A DNA stretch of 64,000 nucleotides from Zygosaccharomyces rouxii (lineage: Eukaryota; Ascomycota; Saccharomycetes; Saccharomycetales; Saccharomycetaceae), in NCBI RefSeq assembly GCF_000026365.1, contig NC_012991.1, positions 1,302,001-1,366,000 on the forward strand, written 5' to 3'. Shown one piece after another: positions 57,496 through 64,000 of this stretch; the stretch's first letter is position 1; each line of letters opens with the position of its first letter. The notes under the pieces are model-generated. The model was not told the DNA's origin. It ran no database searches and saw nothing but the letters and a program-made list of their open reading frames with translations. Position numbers and translations under genes: made by a program.

Positions 57496-58512
57496 ATGTC
57501 TGTTCTAGTTACTGGTGCTACAGGATTCATCGGTGAACATGTTGTTGATTTATTACTTAAAGAAGGATTTGGAGTGATAGGTACAGCCAGATCACTAGAG
57601 AAGGCACAGAAAGTACATGCTCAATTTAACAATAATCCAAAAGTTTCATTCGAAATTGTACCGGAATTAACAGCATTAGATGCCTTTGACAATCTATTTC
57701 GCGAACGTGGAGAAAGCATCCAAAGTGTAATTCACATGGCTTCTCCATTTATATCTGGTGCTACCAATTTTGGAAACCAACTATTGGTTCCCGCAAGAAA
57801 CGGGACTATAGCCATCTTTAATGCCATTAAAAGATATGGGAAGAAAGTAAGAAGGGTAGTATTTACATCGTCACTTCTGGCACTCGCTGAAGGTCGTAAG
57901 CTTGGTGATAGAACGTTCACATTTAATGAAGGAGATTGGAGCTCAGTTACGTGGGAAACTTGTCAAAGTGATCCTATGAACGCGTATGGTGGATCCAAGA
58001 AATTCGCTGAACAAGCAGCATGGGAATTTGTAGAAAGCCACAGAGACGAAATTAATTTTAAATTAACAGCGGTTATCCCAGCCATGGTGTTAGGACCACA
58101 TAAGTTTGCGGAGGACGTTAAGGATCACTTAAATCTTTCCAATAAAATCATCGATGGTTTGTTAAATTCATCACCAGATCAAACTAGTCTACCAAAAATG
58201 CATGCATCCTTTATCGATGTGCGTGATGTAGCTAGAGCTCACCTGATTGCCTTACAGAAAGAAAGCGCGACAGACCAAAGGATATGTGTTTTCAAAAGTA
58301 CTTTCGGGTCACAAGATATCCTCGACATTTTGAATGCTAGGTTCCCCGAGTTAAGAGGAAAGATAAGTTCGGGTCCAAATCCCGGTAAAGGGGATCAAAC
58401 ACCATCATGTAGCTACGATTTTTCTTTTTCCGATGAAATTCTGGGTTTTGAATTTAAGACCTTGGAGGAATCAGTTTACGATACCGTCGAGCAAGTTCTC
58501 AGTGTTAGATGA
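57496..58512 (+). CDS. NADPH-dependent ketoreductase of the Gre2 / Ari1 family
   Basis: This 338-residue extended short-chain dehydrogenase is of the type including Gre2 (methylglyoxal and 3-methylbutanal reductase), Ari1 and YDR541C. The Rossmann motif GATGFIGEHV (about 8-17) is close to the N-terminus. The catalytic Ser-Tyr-Lys set is visible as VFTSSLLAL (about 123-131) and NAYGGSKKFAEQAAWEF (about 163-179). PAMVLGPH and YIDVRDVA-like FIDVRDVARAHL are family landmarks. The frame is open from a TTG at 57469; the ATG at 57496 (MSVLVTGATGF) aligns with Gre2. The family is expanded in yeasts, often near chromosome ends, so no one-to-one ortholog is claimed. Confidence 0.9.
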   Translation: MSVLVTGATGFIGEHVVDLLLKEGFGVIGTARSLEKAQKVHAQFNNNPKVSFEIVPELTALDAFDNLFRERGESIQSVIHMASPFISGATNFGNQLLVPARNGTIAIFNAIKRYGKKVRRVVFTSSLLALAEGRKLGDRTFTFNEGDWSSVTWETCQSDPMNAYGGSKKFAEQAAWEFVESHRDEINFKLTAVIPAMVLGPHKFAEDVKDHLNLSNKIIDGLLNSSPDQTSLPKMHASFIDVRDVARAHLIALQKESATDQRICVFKSTFGSQDILDILNARFPELRGKISSGPNPGKGDQTPSCSYDFSFSDEILGFEFKTLEESVYDTVEQVLSVR

Positions 58513-59296
58513 GCTTCACAGTGTAACAACTACTAAGGTAATTGAGATGTTGAGAGCCAGGTTTCGCCCCTTCATAAAGGGATTTATGGTGTTCCTATGG
58601 TTTTACCATAGTTCTTTTTTTTATATTCTTTTGAAGATTCAATAAAACCGATATGGAGCTAGGGTGTATCGACAAACGGAAGAACGGTTTGATCCTGATC
58701 GTCTGAAGGAATCGTTAATTAAGTCAGAGCCGGATTGCTACCATTCAAACTGCTTGGCGAGAGTGCAGGATTCACGGTCGATTTTCTTGATACAAGGTAT
58801 AATAACGTCTACTATGTCTTTTGGTAACATATCCATGATTAGACCTTTATCTTTTGGAACGTACTGATGTATACCTTACGTGACAAGGAGTATCCTTAAA
58901 TGCATATTCTTGTTTCATTTAATCAGGGAATGCATCCACCATTGAGGGGGGGAATATGGCTAGATCAGATAGGCTAAGGGTTGTAAGATACTCTAGTTGA
59001 GTATCCTTGAAAAAAATTGCTAGTATCCCTTTATTGAAATAGAAAACGCTAGGCAACCCTAAAGTTTCCCTGCGATTAATCGTGTATATAGAGATGTGCT
59101 CCTGGTAAGGACCGAAATATCCGCGTATCAACAAACATCGCAATTACAAGAGGTTGTAGGATGACAATGTTCAACAAGTCTCAACAGAGAGTTGACAAGT
59201 AGGTAAATTCTGAGACTTCCTATATAAACTGGTACCTTAAGATCCGCAAGATGTGGTGAGTGATAAATTTCGCTGAACAGTGTAGCACCATAAGCA
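58513..59296. promoter_or_regulatory. Upstream region of the catalase gene
   Basis: A 784-bp spacer. A stress-response-type AGGGG occurs in the G-run at 58945-58952 about 350 bp before the catalase ATG, which Msn2/4 could use. A 67-codon open frame (58664-58867) shows no recognised domain and may be a gene remnant; I do not call it. No ORE was found. Confidence 0.35.
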
Positions 59297-60772
59297 ATGT
59301 CACCAGTAACTTCCAATTATTCGGTTCCGCTCTATACTACGTCCAATGGCTGTCCTGTTAGGGACCCCAATGCCATGATCAAGATGGGTACGTTCGGTCC
59401 AACTCTTCTCCAAGACCATCATTTGATTGATCTTATCGCGCATTTTGACCGTGAGAGGATCCCCGAGCGTGTTGCTCATGCCAAGGGATCTGGTGCTCAT
59501 GGGTACCTAGAAGTCACCGATGATGTCTCTGATATAGTCAGTGCAGATTTCTTGAATGGTATTGGCAAAAAGACACCTCTCTTCCTTCGTTTCTCTACTG
59601 TCGGTGGTGAAAGAGGTACCGCCGACTCTGCTCGTGATCCCCGTGGATTCGCTATCAAGTTCTATACCCAAGAAGGTGTCATTGACTGGGTCAACATTAA
59701 CAGTCCCATCTTCTTCATCAGAAATGGTGTCCAATTTCCATACTTGGTCCATACTCAGAAGGCTAGGGATCCCAAAACCAACTTAAAGGATCCTAATATA
59801 TATTGGGATTTCTTGTTAAACAACCCAGAGTCTGTTCACAACATCATGTTTGTGTTCTCTGATCGTGGTACTCCTTACTCATATAGACACATGCATGGTT
59901 TTTCGGCCCACACTTACAAGTGGATCAATAAAGAAGGTCAATTCCACTATGTTCAAGTCCACCTGCTCACCGATCAGGGTATTAAAAACTTGAATAACGA
60001 AGAGGCACATGCTTTGGAAGCAGATGATCCAGATCACGCAGGTCGTGATTTGTATGAGTCTATTGAGCGTGGTGGGCACCCCTCTTGGACCATCTATGTT
60101 CAAACAATGACCGCAGAACAGGCAGAGCAAGCAGACTTTAGTGTGTTCGATTTGACCAAGACCTGGCCCCAAAAGGAGTATCCATTGAGGAGAGTTGCCA
60201 AATTGGTGCTAGACAGAAATCCTGAAAACTACTTCGCTGAAGTCGAGCAATCTGCTTTTAGCCCTGCGAACGCCGTCCCGGGCATTGAACCTTCAGCAGA
60301 CCCAGTCTTGCAGGCAAGATTGTTCTCCTACGCTGACACACAGCGTTACCGCCTAGGACCCAACTTCAGCCAGGTACCCATTAACCGCCCTCTGCAGGCT
60401 TACTGTCCTTTCCAAAGAGATGGTCCGGGTCGTATGGACGGAAACTATGGTGCAGTCCCCAACTACCCCAGCTCTTTTGAACCATTAGACTACAGAGCTG
60501 ATGCTTCCAACAACGAAGCCCACGAGAAGTGGGTTGGTGAAGCAACATTTTTCCATTGGGGAGCTACAGAGAAGGACTATGAGCAGCCAAGAATTTTCTG
60601 GGAAGTGTTCAAGAGAACCGGCCAACAGGATGCGTTCATTCATAATATAGCGGAAAATGTCAAGACCACGAGACCTGATGTTCAGGAGCGTGTCCTGAAG
60701 TTATTTTCAAAAGTCAATCCTGAAATTTCTGAGCATATTTCACAAACCTTACATAAGGTCACTTCCAAATGA
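59297..60772 (+). CDS. Monofunctional heme catalase
   Basis: The enzyme converts 2 H2O2 to water and oxygen. This 491-residue, small-subunit clade protein has the catalytic His in ERVAHAKGSGAHG (about 55-67) and RFSTVGGERGTADSARDPRG (about 95-114). The distal Asn is in NINSPIFFIRN and the proximal heme Tyr in RLFSYADTQRYRLGPN (about 338-353). The N-terminus TTSNGCPVRDPNAM resembles fission-yeast and filamentous-fungal catalases more than S. cerevisiae Cta1 or Ctt1, and the C-terminal region differs from both. It ends in VTSK, not a canonical PTS1, so a cytosolic location is likely. C- and G-ending codons are more frequent than in neighbours. It lies in a non-syntenic block beside a GMC oxidase relic. 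Confidence 0.93.
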   Translation: MSPVTSNYSVPLYTTSNGCPVRDPNAMIKMGTFGPTLLQDHHLIDLIAHFDRERIPERVAHAKGSGAHGYLEVTDDVSDIVSADFLNGIGKKTPLFLRFSTVGGERGTADSARDPRGFAIKFYTQEGVIDWVNINSPIFFIRNGVQFPYLVHTQKARDPKTNLKDPNIYWDFLLNNPESVHNIMFVFSDRGTPYSYRHMHGFSAHTYKWINKEGQFHYVQVHLLTDQGIKNLNNEEAHALEADDPDHAGRDLYESIERGGHPSWTIYVQTMTAEQAEQADFSVFDLTKTWPQKEYPLRRVAKLVLDRNPENYFAEVEQSAFSPANAVPGIEPSADPVLQARLFSYADTQRYRLGPNFSQVPINRPLQAYCPFQRDGPGRMDGNYGAVPNYPSSFEPLDYRADASNNEAHEKWVGEATFFHWGATEKDYEQPRIFWEVFKRTGQQDAFIHNIAENVKTTRPDVQERVLKLFSKVNPEISEHISQTLHKVTSK

Positions 60773-61454
60773 GTGTAAATATATATTTAAATATATATTT
60801 ATTTGCTACTGTCTATGGTGCTTTATAGTTTTTTGAAACTCTTTATAATATAATTTCCTTCGGTGTCTAGCCGCACGGCTGTATATGCGAGTACCTCTGA
60901 GTCTTTTCACAGAGGAAAAAAGCCTTGGCATTAATTGCACAAAACCCCTGTAGCTCCGTAGCAATTTTTCTATTCGAGGAAGAAGTTTGCAGGAAGAAGA
61001 ACAATGAGTCTGACATCATTATGATTAAGTATTCGAATTAGCAATGTAACAAAAAGAACAGAATATCGACAATAGGATCCTGGAGAAGTTGATAAATGAT
61101 TGAATTACTAGACAAGTTTCCTGAAATGAAATTGAAAAAATGAATTATCAAAATATGTAGTCTTATTGGTGTAATAAAATGCAGTAGGGTTTTCTGCGTA
61201 TTACTTTTCTCGTTTACTATGGGAATTTAGGGTTAGTTCACAGCGCATTAATTTAGATACGAAATCATTAATTAATTGAGAAAAAGTTCTTCGAGACAAG
61301 ATCAGAGTATGTCCTACCTATTCTTTAAGAGGTATATTAAAGAACCTTGAAATCGATTGGTCCTTTTTGTAAGCAAATGTGAGCAGTAGTTGGAACGCTT
61401 TACAATGCTCGGGAACGTATAATTATTACTGTGTTTTTGTTGTTTTTTTTCAAT
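60773..61454. other. Intergenic region downstream of the catalase gene
   Basis: About 680 bp, A+T-rich, beginning with an AT-rich inverted repeat (ATATATTTAAATATATAT, 60780-60797) just past the catalase stop. No functional gene is seen. The missing N-terminal half of the GMC relic is not recognisable here, so that half is deleted or decayed beyond recognition. Confidence 0.4.
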
Positions 61455-62330
61455 ATTAAAGTTATTAGCAGCAGGGTCCGTTTGGCGGTTCAATACCAAT
61501 ATTTTATTATTAAATAGAAGTTTCTATTTCCTTAAGGGCAAACTAAGCATTACTGACGTATCCCGAGTTCTCTCCAAGGAAGTTGTTATTGACCCTGCCA
61601 ACAAAATTGCTAAGAGTATAACTGTCATTGAGTCTTGCTAGTCATAAAATCTTTATCGCTGAAGGTGTTTTTAAAGTCTCAAGCAGTTAATGCTTTCTAG
61701 TGTAGGTTCCTAAAAGGAATTAGAAACTCATGGTATCGATGTCATGGTTGAAAATCCTCATGCCGATCAAAATTTATTAGACGACTCAGGTGTGCCATTT
61801 GTATTGTATGTAAAAGATGGTTTTGGTATGGAGGTCCACTTGTTGCGTGAAAATCCAGTACACACTGCCGCGGTTAAGCATTCCAAGAAGGACTCCACGA
61901 GCCATGTTGTTCCGGGATTGTTTGAAGTAGTACGTTTCCCACCTTATGACTGATACTTAAAGAAAAATCCTCCTTACATCCAAGTCAAAAATTCCAACGG
62001 CGGTAAGGGCCCATTCTCCTCAAAAAAGCCAACTTCATTTCGAATTAGACTTTGTGAGTATGTTTAGTATTCAAATCCAAAGCAAGAAGATTACTCTTAT
62101 CCAAAATTCTTTGTATGCGATGGCTAAAAGGTAGCACATAAGGGCTTGTTCTGCGCTTAGCTGGTGAACATGAAGAAAAGGTGACTCTCTGTTTGCTTGT
62201 TTTTTAGTTCTTTGCGGGGCTCGGAAGTTTTTTTCTTGGCAACCGATCGAAAGATCATCATGCATGGATTAACGGGGTCAACTTCGGATGAAGTTCCTGG
62301 ATTGTGTTCGACGAGCCGACTAAAAGAAAT
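61455..62330 (+). pseudogene. Decayed GMC (glucose-methanol-choline) oxidoreductase
   Basis: Reading three frames in succession recovers the middle and part of the C-terminal half of a GMC flavoenzyme. A first segment contains GKLSITDVSRVLSKEVVID and KSITVIESC, then a stop at 61639. After a frame change comes KELETHGIDVMVENPHADQN, LLDDSGVPFVLYVKDGFGM and GLFEVVRFPPYD, then a stop at 61951. In another frame KNPPYIQVKNSNGGKGPFSS and FELDFVSMF follow near 61955-62060. The LETHGI-VENP-NLLD series is the GMC block before the substrate domain. The N-terminal FAD-binding part is absent and the last ~250 bp are barely recognisable. I place it in the GMC superfamily only; the substrate is unknown. It is not functional. 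Confidence 0.75.
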
Positions 62331-62420
62331 TAGACATTACCTTAGCTTTTGGAAAAGCTGATGAAGTATTGAAAAACTTGTTAACTAAGCATACCAATTA
62401 AGGTTTTTGTCAACCCTTCT

Positions 62421-64000
62421 TCACTGCACGCTTAGAAGCTGCGAAAAATCCAATGTACACAATACGCTGTTGTACCTGTCAAAGTCATTGGCGTCGATGA
62501 GCTTGTTGAACTTTACAATAACGCTCGAATTGGAAGTATCTAGCTCGATTTCACCGGCCATCACAGGCTCTCCGATGTCGTAATGACCCCAAGTTTTGCC
62601 CTGATCCAAAGAAAACAAGATTTTGGTGATACAAAATTTTTCAAATTCCTTTTGCTGCTGAGGTATGGCAACAATAATATTTCCAACATTTGCAAAGACC
62701 GAATAGGCTGGAAATTCGAAGGCCAATTCCCAATTAGCACCGCCGTCTCTAGAAATGAATGTCATGCAACAGTTTCCATCAAACTTGGGGTTACTATGTA
62801 AGACAGCTCCCTTAGCCATAATTACATTTTCCATTGATTTATTCTTTTCAGAATGGGTGTAATGAAAGATATGCAAGGAACAATTTTCTAAGTCATTGGT
62901 ATCACACTTGATAAGATGCCTATATTTATTTGAAGGATCCGTAAGTTTTGGTTTAGACCAAGTGTCCCCACTATTGAAGCTTATAACATTGACATATTTG
63001 AGAAATCCTTTCCCGCAGGTAGTCTCATTGTCACAAATAAGCATAGACAGACACTTTTGAGCTTGTTTGTCTTGTGGAAAAACATCAAAAAGTTGTCCCC
63101 ATAAGGTTCTCCTACAGTTTCCGAACTTCTCAATCGTCAGAAATCCTGTATGGTTTAGAAGGATTGAGTCGAACTGCAAAAGCCTGAATGTCAAAAAATT
63201 CCAAATGAGCAAGTGTACAAGTTTTCCTTGACGACCGGTTTCTGCTGTATAAACAGGTAAAAGGACCCTTCCAAAATTATTTTCAAAACCCTTGCCAAAA
63301 GATGTATGTTTCAACTCTACGGGAAGAATTGCTTCTTTAAAAGGCCCGCCTGTGGAAACCCAAAGCTTTTCAGTAGGAATCTTGTTGTAGTTTTCCTCAG
63401 CCGTGGTAACCAAAACACCAGAAGAGAATATTTGTAAATCAGATACTGAGAGTGCACTGAATTCTTCGACAAGTTTCGTGGTTTTACCCAAATCTGATGA
63501 ATAAAAAAACGTTTTAGTTTTCGAAATTATGCATCCTTGCTCATCAGTGGTCGTTATTGAATGTAAACCGTATATCAAGTCCCTTGATAGAGTCGAGTTA
63601 TGGGAGGAGACGGCAAACCAACAATCAGTATCACCTGGAGTCATATTATTATCTTCCACAGGTGCAAAGATACGTTTGAAACTTCTTCCACAATCTTCAG
63701 AAATATACATTCTGTCCTCTCGTTCACGATTGAAATTACCATATTTAACGGGAACGTGCAAGTCGAGCAAAAGGTAATTCTTTTCAAGAGGATGGGTTTT
63801 CAAAATATTAGGATATGCTTTTTCGACCTCAAGAGGTTTCTGGATTTGCCTCCACTCTCTCCCTTGGCTTTCTGTGACATATAAATGGCCGACAACATCC
63901 TCAACAAAAGCTCTATTTCTCCCATGGAACTCGTCTGGAATAACTTGTTCAATGTCTTCTTCAATCTTCAGGGTAGTTCGCCAATTCTCGCCATTATCAA
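62421..64000 (-). CDS. Truncated Vps10/sortilin-type receptor, partial (start beyond right edge)
   Basis: About 526 residues are open on the minus strand from the window edge to a TGA at 62421-62423. Sortilin-type Asp-box repeats are evident: DNGENWRTT, SEDCGRSFK, FNSGDTWSKP, SRDGGANWELAF and SLDQGKTWGHY. The translation parallels the first Vps10 domain of yeast Vps10/Pep1, the late-Golgi sorting receptor for carboxypeptidase Y, and its Vth1/Vth2 relatives. It stops right after the propeller (CTLDFSQLLSVQ). It lacks the 10CC modules, second Vps10 domain, membrane anchor and cytosolic tail of the ~1580-residue receptor. The product would be secreted or luminal if the unseen N-terminus has a signal peptide, or the locus is a pseudogene. 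VTH genes are subtelomeric in S. cerevisiae. Confidence 0.8.
   Translation of the reverse strand, partial: DNGENWRTTLKIEEDIEQVIPDEFHGRNRAFVEDVVGHLYVTESQGREWRQIQKPLEVEKAYPNILKTHPLEKNYLLLDLHVPVKYGNFNREREDRMYISEDCGRSFKRIFAPVEDNNMTPGDTDCWFAVSSHNSTLSRDLIYGLHSITTTDEQGCIISKTKTFFYSSDLGKTTKLVEEFSALSVSDLQIFSSGVLVTTAEENYNKIPTEKLWVSTGGPFKEAILPVELKHTSFGKGFENNFGRVLLPVYTAETGRQGKLVHLLIWNFLTFRLLQFDSILLNHTGFLTIEKFGNCRRTLWGQLFDVFPQDKQAQKCLSMLICDNETTCGKGFLKYVNVISFNSGDTWSKPKLTDPSNKYRHLIKCDTNDLENCSLHIFHYTHSEKNKSMENVIMAKGAVLHSNPKFDGNCCMTFISRDGGANWELAFEFPAYSVFANVGNIIVAIPQQQKEFEKFCITKILFSLDQGKTWGHYDIGEPVMAGEIELDTSNSSVIVKFNKLIDANDFDRYNSVLCTLDFSQLLSVQ

Noticed and set aside
58664..58867. A 67-codon open frame between the reductase and catalase genes
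   Set aside because: The composition is protein-like but no family is recognised and there is no context. It may be a relic and cannot be supported as a gene.
62402..62460. Extending the GMC relic to 62460 on the basis of an FFTARLEAAKNP reading
   Set aside because: This stretch is the antisense of the clear Vps10-like C-terminal codons, so the resemblance is probably chance.
1..64000. CRISPR arrays, transposons or LTR retroelements
   Set aside because: No regularly spaced repeats, LTR-like paired ends or reverse transcriptase/integrase motifs were seen in the window.

Overview
The window is nuclear DNA from a budding yeast of the Saccharomycetaceae. Genes are dense, mostly intronless and A+T-rich between coding regions. 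The two spliced genes I found use yeast signals (GTATGT donor, TACTAAC or TACTAAT branch point). Gene order interleaves blocks that in Saccharomyces cerevisiae are split between duplicated regions. Examples are BZZ1 (YHR114W) beside the YNL115C-YNL119W orthologs, and RRD1-IMP2'-GUT2-UBP7-ATG44-COA1-BNR1-POT1 (YIL153-160) interleaved with PCC1-ESL-PCK1-BAS1-SKG1 (YKR095W-A to YKR100C). One copy of each suggests a lineage that did not undergo the whole-genome duplication. The Zygosaccharomyces/Torulaspora group is my best guess, but the genus is not proven from sequence alone. Layout: 1-5.2 kb is an RPL3 neighbourhood (partial YOR062C/YKR075C-like gene, RPL3, YNG1, CYT1). 6-10.8 kb is the AZF1, YOR114W, TRS33 block. 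10.9-25.6 kb holds BZZ1, a YNL115C-like membrane hydrolase, DMA1/2, MLS1, a periplasmic-binding-protein-like gene absent from S. cerevisiae synteny, DCP2 and NCS2. 26-36 kb holds PCC1 (spliced), the Est1-like PIN protein, a YIL152W-like gene, PCK1 and RRD1. 36-56.6 kb holds IMP2', GUT2, UBP7/11, BAS1, ATG44 (spliced, easily missed), COA1, SKG1, BNR1, POT1 and a YIL161W-like gene. From 56.6 kb the collinear block ends and the region becomes accessory: an orphan B-box, tRNA-Ser(AGA), a GRE2-type reductase, a catalase, a decayed GMC oxidoreductase and a truncated Vps10-type receptor running off the right edge. This mix resembles a subtelomeric or recently rearranged zone. Functional themes: several genes serve growth on non-fermentable carbon (CYT1, MLS1, PCK1, GUT2, POT1, COA1). 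Their promoters carry matching signals: CCAAT boxes before CYT1, a perfect CSRE before PCK1 and a perfect oleate response element before POT1. The catalase next to a GMC oxidase relic suggests a former peroxide-producing and peroxide-consuming pair. Where an open frame extends upstream from a TTG or GTG codon, I moved the start to the first plausible ATG and said so.
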